A DNA stretch of 34,898 nucleotides from Bacillota bacterium (GTDB lineage: Bacteria; Bacillota; Clostridia; Lachnospirales; Lachnospiraceae): assembly GCA_023399455.1 (NCBI GenBank), contig JAEWPN010000251.1, positions 1 to 34,898 of the forward strand, in the 5' to 3' direction. Of this stretch, positions 1-8,670 are shown in pieces (the stretch's first letter is position 1; the number at the start of each line of letters is the position of its first letter). The notes beneath the pieces were generated by a model that saw only the letters and a list, made by a program, of their open reading frames with translations, had not been told where the DNA came from and did not search any database. The position numbers and the translations under genes are program-made.

Positions 1-389
1 TTTGAAAACTGGGGTGCGCGTCTTGCGGCTTTGAGACCGTATTTCTTTCTTTCTTTCATACGAGGGTCTCTCGTTAAATAGCCTGCTTTCTTGAGTACCG
101 GTCTGAAATCTACATCAGCCTGAAGCAATGCTCTTGCAATGCCGTGTCTGATAGCTCCTGCCTGACCTGTGTATCCGCCGCCGTGTACGTTAACCTTTAC
201 ATCGAATTTGTCCAATGTATCCGTAGCGGTAAGAGGCTGACGAACGATAACCTTTAATGTCTCTAATCCAAAATAATCATTGATATCTCTTTTATTTATA
301 ATGATATTACCTTTGCCGGGTACTAAATATACTCTTGCAATCGATTTTTTTCTTCTGCCAGTTCCGTAGCAATTTGCTGCCTTAGCCAT
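1..389 (-). CDS. rpsI: 30S ribosomal protein S9 (3' end cut by window)
   Basis: S9 of the small subunit head; its C-terminal tail reaches the P-site tRNA. Translation from the ATG at 389-387 begins [20 protein letters not shown] and ends with the typical basic tail RRAPQFS plus two bases of the last Lys codon, so only one base and the stop codon lie outside the window. The visible 129 codons match the usual family length of about 130. A ribosome binding site (AAAGGAGAA) lies just upstream. It follows rplM after 28 nt, the usual L13-S9 pair, and must be cotranscribed with it. Confidence 0.97.
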   Translation of the reverse strand, partial: MAKAANCYGTGRRKKSIARVYLVPGKGNIIINKRDINDYFGLETLKVIVRQPLTATDTLDKFDVKVNVHGGGYTGQAGAIRHGIARALLQADVDFRPVLKKAGYLTRDPRMKERKKYGLKAARRAPQFS

Positions 390-417
390 TTTAATTTTCT
401 CCTTTCAGTCCTCTTAA

Positions 418-846
418 TTAAAATGTTAATACTTCAGGTTTCTGAGCTATCTGATCGTGCTCTGCACCTGCGTATACATGAAGTTTTCTGTACATATCTC
501 TTCCTAAAGGTCCCTTGGGAAGCATGCCTTTCACAGCAAGTTCTACAACTCTTTCAGGTTTTTTAGCTAACATTTCCTTCAATGTAGTCTCTTTCATACC
601 GCCTACATAATCGGAGTGATGATAGTAAATCTTCTGGTCTAATTTTTTACCTGTTACTTTTATTTTTGCCGCATTAATTACAACTACATAATCGCCTGTG
701 TCGATATGAGGTGTAAAAATCGGTTTGTTCTTACCTCTTAAAACTTTAGCAACTTCAGATGCCAAACGTCCGAGTGTCATATCCGCAGCGTCAACTACAT
801 ACCATTTTCTCTCGATAGTAGCCGGACTAGCCATAAAAGTTTTCAT
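418..846 (-). CDS. rplM: 50S ribosomal protein L13
   Basis: L13 is an early-assembly protein of the large subunit. The 142-residue product has the family length and hallmarks: [17 protein letters not shown] near residue 14, the [13 protein letters not shown] segment around residue 47, and MLPKGPLGR near residue 108. A GGAGG ribosome binding site lies 6-10 nt before the ATG. It is the first gene after a strong promoter and a leader of about 235 nt, and is followed by rpsI. In some Firmicutes L13 controls its own leader; the structured leader here makes that plausible but unproven. Confidence 0.98.
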   Translation of the reverse strand: MKTFMASPATIERKWYVVDAADMTLGRLASEVAKVLRGKNKPIFTPHIDTGDYVVVINAAKIKVTGKKLDQKIYYHHSDYVGGMKETTLKEMLAKKPERVVELAVKGMLPKGPLGRDMYRKLHVYAGAEHDQIAQKPEVLTF

Positions 847-1080
847 TATGTTACCTCCAACCTTAAATCAATTTTCTTCGTTTGATTTCCATAAATCAAA
901 CTATTTCTTTTCATTGTTACTGTCTGTAATCTTACTATGGTGTGGATGTCCGGCCACACCTTCGGCTCGCTTACCGACAAGCTTTCTTCTCATAAGAAAC
1001 ACGCATCACGAGTTCCTTCGCTATTATATTTATAATGTACTGCCGGGGCTTTGGCTTTACATTATTAAACATTGTCACAT
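847..1080 (-). ncRNA. structured 5' leader of rplM-rpsI mRNA
   Basis: Between the predicted start of transcription (about 1080) and rplM the transcript folds into several stem-loops that I can see. These are TTTCTT/AAGAAA (983-999), a perfect 7-bp GGTGTGG/CCACACC stem with an 8-nt loop (939-960), and a perfect 9-bp GTTTGATTT/AAATCAAAC stem with a 4-nt loop (880-901) just ahead of the ribosome binding site. None has a U-tract, so they are not intrinsic terminators. The position fits an autogenous L13-type leader. I cannot match it to the known Bacillales L13 leader by eye. No gene is supported on either strand here. Confidence 0.5.
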
Positions 1081-1086
1081 TGAATT

Positions 1087-1115
1087 ATTATATTATACGC
1101 TTCCGCGTGTGTCAA
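1087..1115 (-). promoter_or_regulatory. sigma-A promoter of rplM-rpsI
   Basis: On the minus strand a perfect TTGACA (1115-1110) and perfect TATAAT (1092-1087) are separated by exactly 17 bp. A second TATAAT overlaps at 1097-1092, but its 12-bp spacing is wrong. This lets rplM-rpsI be transcribed independently of truA and the ecf genes. Confidence 0.88.
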
Positions 1116-1211
1116 CCTTAATTTCAACAAATTTTCCCGATCTCATGCCGCTTATCTAAAGCTTATTCTATTACTGCAAGCTCTGTATTCAGTACATCCC
1201 GGAAGACATCA

Positions 1212-1949
1212 TTACAGAAATTCATAATTAGTTAACATAAGTCCGCGGGCCGGAGCTGTAGGCCCTGCTGCCGTCCGATCCAGCGCATTCAGGATGTCCG
1301 GCACATATTCTGCCTCCCATCTCCCTTTTCCTACCTCTATAAGCGTTCCCGCGATAATCCTTACCATATTATATAAGAAACCATTTCCGGTTACACGGAT
1401 TATGATTTCCTCGCCTTCCTGCTTTACCTGAAGGTCATATATAGTCCTTACCGTGGTTTCCGCCTGACTGGCTATGCTGGAGAAGCTTTTGAAGTCGTGC
1501 TCGCCAACGAGATATAGCGCCGCAGCTTGCATCCTGATTACGTCGAGTGGAATATAAGTAAAATGAGTATAAAGCCTTTTCGTCGGTAAAGGAAACTGCG
1601 AATTAATGATTCTGTACTCATACGTCTTCCTGCTCTCGCAGCGGCGGGGATGAAAATCCGCCTCCACCTCCTTGGACCTGCGTATGCGGATATCCTCCGG
1701 CAAGCGTTGGTTCAACGCATAAGATATCTTCTCTCCGGGCATTCTGGCATTGGTATCGAACACCGCCACGTTACAGAGCGCATGCACTCCCGCATCCGTC
1801 CTGCTCGCTCCGATTACTTTTATGTCCTCCGAAAAAAGGCCGGACAGGCATCTGTTCAGCTCCCCTTCGATTGTCTTCGCATTTTCCTGCACTTGAAAAC
1901 CGCTGTATGCGGTGCCGTCATAAGCGACTGTCAACATCACACGTTTCAT
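1212..1949 (-). CDS. truA: tRNA pseudouridine(38-40) synthase TruA
   Basis: Isomerises uridines 38-40 of the tRNA anticodon arm. The motif GASRTDAGVHA holds the catalytic aspartate at residue 52. The start chosen is the ATG at 1949-1947 (MKRVMLTVAYDGTAYSGFQ), giving 245 residues, the usual length; a longer reading from 1997 adds 16 residues without family similarity. This start overlaps the ecfT stop as ATGA, with a GGGAGAA site about 10 nt upstream, so translation is probably coupled to ecfT. No obvious terminator follows; the rplM promoter lies about 100 nt downstream. Confidence 0.96.
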   Translation of the reverse strand: MKRVMLTVAYDGTAYSGFQVQENAKTIEGELNRCLSGLFSEDIKVIGASRTDAGVHALCNVAVFDTNARMPGEKISYALNQRLPEDIRIRRSKEVEADFHPRRCESRKTYEYRIINSQFPLPTKRLYTHFTYIPLDVIRMQAAALYLVGEHDFKSFSSIASQAETTVRTIYDLQVKQEGEEIIIRVTGNGFLYNMVRIIAGTLIEVGKGRWEAEYVPDILNALDRTAAGPTAPARGLMLTNYEFL

Positions 1950-2752
1950 AATGTAAAGATTCTCCCAAAATAAACGCAAAAAGCTACATATGACCATACC
2001 GCCGCGTAAGCGAATGCATCCTGCCTACGGTATACCAGCGGCTTCATCTTCGTCCGGTTGTCTCCCCCCCTATAGCATCTCGCTTCCATCGCCATCGCCA
2101 AATCGTTGGCACGACGGAAAGCGGAAAGGAAAAGAGGGACAAGAAGCGGCACGAGACTTTTCGCCTTTTTGATTAGATTGCCGCTTTCGAAGTCCGCACC
2201 CCGGGCAATTTGTGCCTTCATTATTTTATCGGTCTCTTCTAATAAAATAGGAATAAACCGAAGCGCAATCGCCATCATCATAGAAATCTCGTGCACAGGC
2301 ACATGCAGTTTCTTAAGAGGAGACAGCAGCTTTTCCATGCCGTCCGTTAACTGATTCGGCGTAGTAGTAAGCGTCATCAGGGAAGAGCCTATGATAAGAA
2401 AGGTCAGCCTGATTGCCATAAATACGGCCGTCCGTATACCCTCCTTCGTTATCGTCAGTTTCCAAAAGGAAAATAACACCTCTCCCGGGGTCAAAAAGAG
2501 ATTGAACACCACTGCTAAAATGAGCAGAAATACAATAGCTTTCATACCCCTTACAATAAACCGGAACGGAACCTTGGAGACCTTTATAAGACAAACAAGG
2601 AATACACCCGCTATGATATAACCTATAAAATTATTCACTACAAATAAGGAAATAATAAACAGCAGCGTGGTAACCAGCTTCACCCGGGGGTCAAGCTTAT
2701 GTATTACCGAGTCCGCATGATAATATTGTCCTAACGTAATATCTCTTAGCAT
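1946..2752 (-). CDS. ecfT: energy-coupling factor transporter transmembrane protein EcfT
   Basis: Membrane scaffold of the ECF vitamin importer, linking the two ATPases to interchangeable substrate-binding S proteins. The 268-residue protein starts MLRDITLGQYYHADSVIHKLDPR, a typical EcfT N terminus. It has several hydrophobic helices in the first two thirds. It ends with the two coupling segments around QIARGADFES and MEARCYRGG, which fit the conserved Ala-Arg-Gly and AxRxYxG coupling helices. It follows ecfA2 after 8 nt and overlaps truA by ATGA. No S component gene is in the window, as expected for a group II (shared) module. Confidence 0.96.
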   Translation of the reverse strand: MLRDITLGQYYHADSVIHKLDPRVKLVTTLLFIISLFVVNNFIGYIIAGVFLVCLIKVSKVPFRFIVRGMKAIVFLLILAVVFNLFLTPGEVLFSFWKLTITKEGIRTAVFMAIRLTFLIIGSSLMTLTTTPNQLTDGMEKLLSPLKKLHVPVHEISMMMAIALRFIPILLEETDKIMKAQIARGADFESGNLIKKAKSLVPLLVPLFLSAFRRANDLAMAMEARCYRGGDNRTKMKPLVYRRQDAFAYAAVWSYVAFCVYFGRIFTL

Positions 2753-2760
2753 CTTTTCTC

Positions 2761-3609
2761 CTACCTCTTAAGCACCCGAAGAATCTCATCCCTGGCTTCT
2801 TCTATCGTAATCACGTCCGCATTCACCAAATATCCTTTTTCCCGAAATGCCTGCATAATATAGGTTACCTGAGGTGCTGCCAGTCCTACTTCTTCCAGCT
2901 CCTTATAGTGACGAAACACGTTTCTCGGCTCGTCGTCATACATGATGCTGCCCTGATTCATAACAATGATGCGATCCACATATTTCGCCACATCCTCCAT
3001 GCTATGGGAAACGAGAACTACCGTAATTCCTGTTTCTTCCCGAAGCTTCGCTATCTGATCCAGTATCTCATCCCGTCCCTTCGGGTCCAGGCCGGCCGTC
3101 GGCTCATCCAAAATGAGCACCTCCGGCTTCATAGCAAGTACACCGGCAATAGCAACCCTTCGTTTCTGCCCGCCTGACAGGTCAAAAGGAGACTGGTAAA
3201 AATACTCATCCTCCAGCCCCACCTGCTTTAAAGCTTCATAGGCACGAAGCTGTACTTCTTTTTCCGTAAATCCCATATTCTTGGGACCGAAACACACATC
3301 CGAAAAAACATCTATTTCAAAAAGCTGATGCTCGGGATACTGGAACACCAATCCTACATCACTCCTCAATTTCTTCTTATTGAAACCGGAATCCCCTATA
3401 TCTTCTCCGTTATAATAGATATGTCCCGATGTGGGATTCATAAGTCCGTTCAAATGCTGTACCAGCGTGGACTTGCCGGAACCCGTATGCCCGATAAGCC
3501 CTATGAACTGACCGTCGGGTATTACGAGATTAATGTCCTTTAAGGCCGCTATCTCCATCGATGTCCCTTTTTCATATACATAGCTTACATGGTCCAAAAT
3601 GATTGCCAT
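2761..3609 (-). CDS. ecfA2: energy-coupling factor ATPase 2 (EcfA')
   Basis: One of the two ABC ATPases powering ECF vitamin uptake. Visible motifs in order: Walker A GHTGSGKST, Q-loop QYPEHQLFE, signature LSGGQKRR, Walker B VLILDEPTAGLD, switch histidine in VSHSMEDV. The start MAIILDHVSYVYEKG at 3609 is preferred (282 residues). A GAGGTGG site lies 7 nt before it and overlaps the alternative upstream ATG at 3624. It sits between ecfA1 (60 nt upstream) and ecfT. The C-terminal extension after the H-loop is typical of EcfA2. Confidence 0.96.
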   Translation of the reverse strand: MAIILDHVSYVYEKGTSMEIAALKDINLVIPDGQFIGLIGHTGSGKSTLVQHLNGLMNPTSGHIYYNGEDIGDSGFNKKKLRSDVGLVFQYPEHQLFEIDVFSDVCFGPKNMGFTEKEVQLRAYEALKQVGLEDEYFYQSPFDLSGGQKRRVAIAGVLAMKPEVLILDEPTAGLDPKGRDEILDQIAKLREETGITVVLVSHSMEDVAKYVDRIIVMNQGSIMYDDEPRNVFRHYKELEEVGLAAPQVTYIMQAFREKGYLVNADVITIEEARDEILRVLKR

Positions 3610-3669
3610 CTGTTTCCACCTCATTCGCGACTTTTTAGCGCGTTATCTCTCTTCCTTGCAGTCTAAGCA

Positions 3670-4515
3670 CTATAGCTTAAGCTCAAGCATAAGCTCTTCA
3701 CAGGTCAAAATTCCATCCGGAAGATTTATCCCGCTTTTTTTCAGTTCGTAAGCCAACAAGGTAACCTGCGGCACATCCAGACGCAGTTCCTTCAGCTTTT
3801 CCACTTGTGAAAAAATTTCTCTCGGTGTGCCCTGCATAGCGATATGTCCCTTATCCATAACCACGGCTCTATCCGCATGAATAATTTCTTCCATATAATG
3901 AGTAATGAGTATTACCGTAATGCCCTCCGCTTGATTCAGTGCGCGGACCGCCCGGATTACCTCCCTGCGGCCGTTGGGATCGAGCATCGCCGTCGGCTCA
4001 TCCAATATGATGCACTTAGGGTGCATCGCGATGACCCCCGCAATAGATACCCTTTGCTTCTGTCCTCCAGACAGCTTGTTAGGCGAATGCTTTCTATATT
4101 TATACATTCCTACCGCTTTCAGACTCTCTTCCACCCGTTCCCATATTTCGTTTGTCGGGACTCCCATATTTTCCGGTCCGAATCCCACATCCTCTTCTAC
4201 CACCTGACCGATAATCTGGTTGTCCGGATTCTGAAAAACCATTCCCGCATTCTGCCTGATATCCCAAAGATATTCTTCATTGGTCGTATCCTTGCCGTCT
4301 ACCCAGACCGTTCCCTCCGTGGGATAGAGAATGGCATTCATATGCTTTGCCAGTGTGGATTTACCGGAACCGTTGTGCCCGAGAATAGCGACAAAGTCTC
4401 CCTGCTTTACATCCAGGTCCACTTCGTCCACCGCGCGGGTGATTCCCTCCACATTGCCGTCCTCATCCCGCCTGATATATTCAAAAATTAATTTTTTGGC
4501 TTCTATAATTCCCAT
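3670..4515 (-). CDS. ecfA1: energy-coupling factor ATPase 1 (EcfA)
   Basis: Partner ATPase of EcfA2. The 281-residue protein shows Walker [11 protein letters not shown]-loop [11 protein letters not shown], signature LSGGQKQR, Walker [13 protein letters not shown] and H-loop ITHYMEEI. In related genomes this gene directly follows rplQ. Here a block of about 12.6 kb separates the two and the gene has its own promoter at 4563-4591. It is the first gene of ecfA1-ecfA2-ecfT-truA. Confidence 0.96.
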   Translation of the reverse strand: MGIIEAKKLIFEYIRRDEDGNVEGITRAVDEVDLDVKQGDFVAILGHNGSGKSTLAKHMNAILYPTEGTVWVDGKDTTNEEYLWDIRQNAGMVFQNPDNQIIGQVVEEDVGFGPENMGVPTNEIWERVEESLKAVGMYKYRKHSPNKLSGGQKQRVSIAGVIAMHPKCIILDEPTAMLDPNGRREVIRAVRALNQAEGITVILITHYMEEIIHADRAVVMDKGHIAMQGTPREIFSQVEKLKELRLDVPQVTLLAYELKKSGINLPDGILTCEELMLELKL

Positions 4516-4562
4516 TTGTTATCCTAAACCCTTAAATTAGTTTACATTTTGTCACGTTTTTT

Positions 4563-4591
4563 ATTGTACTAGAAAATATTGATAATTACAA
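4563..4591 (-). promoter_or_regulatory. predicted promoter of ecfA1-ecfA2-ecfT-truA
   Basis: Minus-strand TTGTAA (4591-4586) and TACAAT (4568-4563) are separated by 17 bp, about 50 nt before the ecfA1 start. Four of six bases match in the -35 element and five of six in the -10. It lies just downstream of the terminator that closes the carbohydrate operon, so the ecf genes probably have separate transcription. Confidence 0.7.
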
Positions 4592-4650
4592 GATATTCCA
4601 CTGCTTTGACGCTATAAATCAAAAAAAGTGATGCGTACTGATTCCATACT

Positions 4651-4719
4651 AAAAACTGCGGGATTGTGTATCGCTGTTTTTGCCATCCTACGATTGACAA
4701 AAGCGACATACAATCCCGC
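4651..4719 (-). terminator. intrinsic terminator of the carbohydrate operon
   Basis: A long imperfect hairpin closes with the perfect 10-bp stem GCGGGATTGT/ACAATCCCGC (4710-4719 with 4658-4667). A second inner helix (TCGCT/AGCGA) follows. In the minus-strand direction it is followed by AGTTTTTAG, giving a U-tract at 4651-4655. It lies about 20 nt after the kinase stop codon. Confidence 0.85.
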
Positions 4720-4739
4720 ATACCGTTATCCTTCACTTC

Positions 4740-6206
4740 TTATTCATATAGCCTTTTTATCACTTCGCTTATTTCACAGTACCTTTCATATTTCGCCGCA
4801 TAAACTCTGTGGGGCCGGTATGTAATTCCCGTCCTTACGAAATCCTGCGCCGCTTCCCGATAGGTTCCATATTTTCCGTCCGCTTTTGCACAAACTATCG
4901 CCAGTCCGCTGATTCCTGCATCCGCCGACTGGAGCAGACTAATATCTTTTCCAAGCACATCCGCCTTCATCTGCATCAAAACCTTTGATTTGGTGCAGCC
5001 TCCCGTCGCCGTTATCTTATGAATCGGCAGCTTAAGACTCTCCAAGCGCTCAAAGCTTTTTTTCGTCTCAAAGCATAGGCCCTCCAACAGTGCACGATAC
5101 ATCTGTGAATACTTTGTTGCCATTTCCAATCCGATAAATACCCCTAACGCCTTGTTACCGGCATCCTGACTTTTTACCTTCGACATATAGGGGAGAAAAT
5201 ACAATTCTCCCGAATCGGGAGCGCAGCCTTCATCCGCCTCCTCATAGCTTTTGCCAAGCTCGTCGGACTGATGCCCGATTTCCCGTATGAACCAGCGGAT
5301 ACTGCTGCCATGGGACAATTGCCCTACTGGAACTAGATATTTTCCTTTCTCCACATAAGGTTCAAAGATTACTTTCTTCTTATAAAAGTCTCCGGTTATA
5401 TTCTCCTTGTCCACCACAAGATTAATGCTTTCTGTAGAGCCCTCACCCGCAATAATATCTCCTGCGGCTGCCGCTCCTGCCCCCAGCATGGCGCTGCACT
5501 GGTCATGACATCCAAGAACTACTTTTACGTCTCCGGAAAGGTTCAATTCCGAAGCTATACTTTTTCTTATTTTTCCCATAGAAGTACCTGTCGGCCTTAC
5601 CTCCGAAAACCGGTCCAGGGGTATTTGAAATCTTTCGCCAACCTCCTTCGACCATTTCAGGTCAATGGCATCGAACAGCATTGTCCTCGATGCGGAGGAT
5701 GGGTCTATCATCCTCTCCCCCGTCAGCATGTATCCGATATAGTCTCCGAACAAAAATATTTTGCTGGAATTATCTATGACGGAGGGACGATGCTCTTTTA
5801 ACCACAATATTTTATTCAGCGAATACATCGGGTTCAAGGGAACACCGGTCCGGAAAAAAAGCTCTTCCTCATCGAAGCGGCTGCAAATGTCGGAAAGCGT
5901 ATCATCCCCACGGCTGTCCAGGTAAGTCATACCGTTCATCAGGACATCATCCTTTTCATCCAAAATAACAAGCGCCTCCCCGATGGAGGATACGGATATC
6001 CAGCCGATATCCCTGCATTTGGTTCCAAGCTCCTTAAGAGTCTCCCTGACTGCCTGCCAGACCGTCTCGGGATTCAGCTCCACATACCCCGGCCTTGGCA
6101 TTTCAAAGGAATATCCTCTATATGCGCTTGCGAGCACATCTCCCTTTTCATTCACCAGACCGCCCTTACATCCCGACGTTCCCACATCCAAGCCGGCATA
6201 TACCAT
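4740..6206 (-). CDS. FGGY-family carbohydrate kinase, substrate unknown
   Basis: ATP-dependent sugar kinase of the FGGY/ASKHA superfamily (xylulokinase, fuculokinase and relatives), 488 residues, full length. The N-terminal phosphate motif is GLDVGTSGCK (residues 5-14). The catalytic aspartate is probably D235 in GCHDQ. The C-terminal nucleotide-binding motif is TGGCTKSK (401-408). It is the last gene of the ABC importer-cupin-aldolase-kinase operon, 37 nt after the aldolase, with an AAGGAGGAG site. With an aldolase next to it, a ketose 1-phosphate product is an inference. No residue pattern lets me name the sugar. Confidence 0.9.
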   Translation of the reverse strand: MVYAGLDVGTSGCKGGLVNEKGDVLASAYRGYSFEMPRPGYVELNPETVWQAVRETLKELGTKCRDIGWISVSSIGEALVILDEKDDVLMNGMTYLDSRGDDTLSDICSRFDEEELFFRTGVPLNPMYSLNKILWLKEHRPSVIDNSSKIFLFGDYIGYMLTGERMIDPSSASRTMLFDAIDLKWSKEVGERFQIPLDRFSEVRPTGTSMGKIRKSIASELNLSGDVKVVLGCHDQCSAMLGAGAAAAGDIIAGEGSTESINLVVDKENITGDFYKKKVIFEPYVEKGKYLVPVGQLSHGSSIRWFIREIGHQSDELGKSYEEADEGCAPDSGELYFLPYMSKVKSQDAGNKALGVFIGLEMATKYSQMYRALLEGLCFETKKSFERLESLKLPIHKITATGGCTKSKVLMQMKADVLGKDISLLQSADAGISGLAIVCAKADGKYGTYREAAQDFVRTGITYRPHRVYAAKYERYCEISEVIKRLYE

Positions 6207-6243
6207 TGTGCTCCTCCTTTTTCGCTTTTTCCATATTCCTCAT

Positions 6244-7089
6244 TTAAACCCTGAATTTCGTTAAAATTTCAAGCTTATGTATTGCGACCGCTTCTACCGC
6301 TTTTCGTGCGGCAGCCATGATTTCCACAATATCTGCGTCCTCCCCCTTCGTTTCAAAAACCTCACAAATAGCGCGTTTATAGGCATTAAAGAAATCGGTT
6401 CCCACATTCAGCTTGGAAATCCCCATTTTCACCATTCTTTCCACTTCCTCGTCGGGTGTGTTCGAGCCGCCGTGAACAACAATGGGGCATGCCACCTCTT
6501 CCAGCAGCGTTCCTAACAAATCGAAGTTGATTTTCGGGGTGTATTTATATATTCCATGGGCTGTCCCTATCGAAACGGCAAGGCAGTCGATACCCGTGTC
6601 CTCTACAAAGCTCTTCGCCATCACAGGATCCGTATAGCCGGCTGCAATTTCTTCTAAGGAGCGGTCCGCATCGAATATCATTCCAAGCTCTGCCTCTACC
6701 GAAATGCCTTTCCCGTGGGCAAGAGCAACGACCTTTCTCGTCTCTTCCACATTGAAGTCATAATTTTCGGAAGCAAGATCGATCATGACGCCTGTGTATA
6801 AATTGTCCACGCATGATTTCGCCTGCTCGTAGCTTCTTCCGTGATCCAGTCCCATGGCAATTTTCATATCGGTGTGCCGCGTTGCAACATCTGCAATTGC
6901 CCTGATGTAATCCGCACCTGCATAATCCACATGCGCATGGTAAGTCTGCAATATGAGCGGAGATCTCATCTTATCCGCCGCGCTGATGAGTGCCTGCGCG
7001 GTTTCCATATTCAGGGCGTTAAATGCTCCGACCGTTATTTTATGCTCTCTCGCATAATTCAAAACCTCATTATAATTTACAAGTGCCAT
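6244..7089 (-). CDS. class II (zinc) ketose-bisphosphate aldolase-family protein
   Basis: Reversible aldol cleavage of a phosphorylated ketose to dihydroxyacetone phosphate plus an aldehyde is the family reaction (FbaA, GatY/KbaY, IolJ). At 281 residues it has the GatY-like length. Expected residues are present: D82 and zinc ligand H83 in LDHG, E134 in VEAELG, H178 in GTAHG and H206 in VVHGGS. The phosphate-binding segment reads HGGSN rather than the frequent HGGSG. The start MALVNYNEVL has a modest AAGGA site. It lies between the cupin and the FGGY kinase, so it probably acts on the kinase product. True fructose-1,6-bisphosphate aldolase activity is not implied. Confidence 0.88.
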   Translation of the reverse strand: MALVNYNEVLNYAREHKITVGAFNALNMETAQALISAADKMRSPLILQTYHAHVDYAGADYIRAIADVATRHTDMKIAMGLDHGRSYEQAKSCVDNLYTGVMIDLASENYDFNVEETRKVVALAHGKGISVEAELGMIFDADRSLEEIAAGYTDPVMAKSFVEDTGIDCLAVSIGTAHGIYKYTPKINFDLLGTLLEEVACPIVVHGGSNTPDEEVERMVKMGISKLNVGTDFFNAYKRAICEVFETKGEDADIVEIMAAARKAVEAVAIHKLEILTKFRV

Positions 7090-7175
7090 CTCTTTTTCCT
7101 TTTCCGTCCCGTCTCCGGCAACGTCCTTTCCTCTTAGTCATTTCTGTATTCCATATTTTTTATTGTTGTTTCGTA

Positions 7176-7673
7176 TCAAAGTTCTATTTCCAAGTATTCC
7201 TCCTGCGGAAAATCGCACAAAATGCAGTCATTCGCATACACTCTCTCCGGCATGACAATGAGCAGATGGAGCACATCGTTATGTACCGGATAAGGTGATA
7301 AATGCCATACGCCCGTATTCAGCTTTACTAAGGTACCTTTCGGTACAATAAACGCCTCTGTTTTCTGCGGGACCACTTCCCGTTTCGACGGTGGGGCGAC
7401 GTGCATTACGGCATCATCGTCCAAAAACAAGATGCCCTCTCCCGTCCAATCGTGGTATTCCGCCTTCGTCACTTCCATCCTGTCAGGCCGGTTTACCGTA
7501 AGCGGTGAAAATGCAATCTGTTCTCTTCCGCTTACGGATAAGGTAACCGGGTCGGGGTAAAAACAGCTTTCTTCTCCCGGAAAGCAATTTCCATCCGGCT
7601 CCAGTGCGTTTACAAAGCTTCCGTAGGGTCTGAAATTTTCTGCATTGATCGGCACCGCCTTTATTTTTCTCAT
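7176..7673 (-). CDS. AllA-like cupin (ureidoglycolate-lyase-like fold), function unknown
   Basis: The 165-residue protein starts MRKIKAVPINAENFRPYG, resembling the N terminus of ureidoglycolate lyase AllA. It later has a GVWHLSPYPVHND segment like the AllA/cupin histidine region. The start at 7673 is chosen because AAGGAGG precedes it; an upstream ATG at 7727 would overlap the permease gene and lacks a site. Its operon position between permease and aldolase argues against allantoin breakdown, since no other allantoin gene is present. It suggests a sugar-related lyase, isomerase or sensor role, which is inference. Similarity to AllA is by pattern only. Confidence 0.65.
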   Translation of the reverse strand: MRKIKAVPINAENFRPYGSFVNALEPDGNCFPGEESCFYPDPVTLSVSGREQIAFSPLTVNRPDRMEVTKAEYHDWTGEGILFLDDDAVMHVAPPSKREVVPQKTEAFIVPKGTLVKLNTGVWHLSPYPVHNDVLHLLIVMPERVYANDCILCDFPQEEYLEIEL

Positions 7674-7686
7674 CCTTAACGCCTCC

Positions 7687-8670
7687 TTACTTTTTATTGT
7701 TTTCTCTTTCTTTTCTCCAAATATCAAAGAATACCGCTATGAGGATAATCGTTCCTTTTGTTATATTCTGTACATACCATGGTATTTGCAGCATGCTCAT
7801 CGCATTGGCCAATACTCCCAGTACGATTGCTCCCAGCAGGGTACTGCTGATTCTTCCTTCGCCGCCCAGATAACTGACCCCGCCCAAATAGCAGGCAATT
7901 ACTGCGTCGAATTCCATGGCATTTCCGGTAGTCGGCTGTCCCGTGGTGATTCTTGAGCAGGATATGATTCCGCATACCGCAGCAAGAAACCCCGAAATAC
8001 CATAGATAACCCATATCACTTTTTTAATATTGATGCCGGTGAACCTTGCGGCTTCCATATTTCCGCCGATAGCATATACGTTCCGCCCGAATTTAGATTT
8101 TTCTAAAAGCAGAAACATGATAATGAAAAAAAACAGCAGATATACTACGGGGAGCGGGATAACTCCAAAGAGATAGCCGTTTCCCAATTCGCCGAATCTG
8201 GAATCCACGTTGATCATATTTCCCCGCGTAATGACATAGCAGCCTCCCCGCCCGATAAACTGCGTTGCGAGGGTGACTATAAACGGAGGCAGCTTCGTAT
8301 GACTTAACAATGCTCCGTTAAAGATTCCAAACAGAGTGCCCGCCGCAAGAGCGGAAAGCACCCCCGCCCAGAAGGGCATTCCCACCATCGATATCATAAA
8401 TGCACAGAAGCAGGAGGTAAAACCGATCACCGAGCCCTGCGACAAATCAATTCCCTGAATAATAATACATAATAGCATTCCAAAAGCAATAATTCCGGTT
8501 ATGGAAATGGAGCGCAAAATATTCAGGAGATTCTTCGTTCCCAGAAATCTAGGCTGTATGACGGAAACCACCGCACATATCACCACAAGAAAAATCAGTA
8601 TGCCTAAGTTCTGTTTGATAAATAGCATAAGGCCGTTTTGTTTTTTTATGGCCGCTTTTGTATTATTCAT
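7687..8670 (-). CDS. ribose-type sugar ABC transporter permease (RbsC family)
   Basis: Integral membrane subunit of a CUT2-type sugar importer, 327 residues with eight to ten hydrophobic segments. The segments IIIQGIDLSQGSVIGFTS and VIACYLGGVSYLGGEGR correspond to the conserved RbsC/XylH regions (GGxxLSVG and GGxSLxGGxG patterns). It overlaps the ATPase gene by 8 nt, with its GGAGG site inside the ATPase end, so translation is coupled. It forms the channel for the sugar delivered by the lipoprotein encoded at 10399-11457. The substrate is not predictable. Confidence 0.93.
   Translation of the reverse strand: MNNTKAAIKKQNGLMLFIKQNLGILIFLVVICAVVSVIQPRFLGTKNLLNILRSISITGIIAFGMLLCIIIQGIDLSQGSVIGFTSCFCAFMISMVGMPFWAGVLSALAAGTLFGIFNGALLSHTKLPPFIVTLATQFIGRGGCYVITRGNMINVDSRFGELGNGYLFGVIPLPVVYLLFFFIIMFLLLEKSKFGRNVYAIGGNMEAARFTGINIKKVIWVIYGISGFLAAVCGIISCSRITTGQPTTGNAMEFDAVIACYLGGVSYLGGEGRISSTLLGAIVLGVLANAMSMLQIPWYVQNITKGTIILIAVFFDIWRKERENNKK

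Noticed and set aside
725..1159. 144-codon plus-strand open frame over rplM and its leader
   Set aside because: It runs antisense through rplM and the structured leader, with no ribosome binding site and no family similarity.
1950..1997. Longer start for truA at 1997
   Set aside because: The extra 16 residues precede the conserved TruA N terminus, and the ATG at 1949 forms the ATGA overlap with ecfT.
4516..4740. Riboswitch upstream of ecfA1
   Set aside because: The region contains a terminator of the preceding operon and a promoter only about 50 nt from ecfA1; no aptamer-like fold fits in the short leader.
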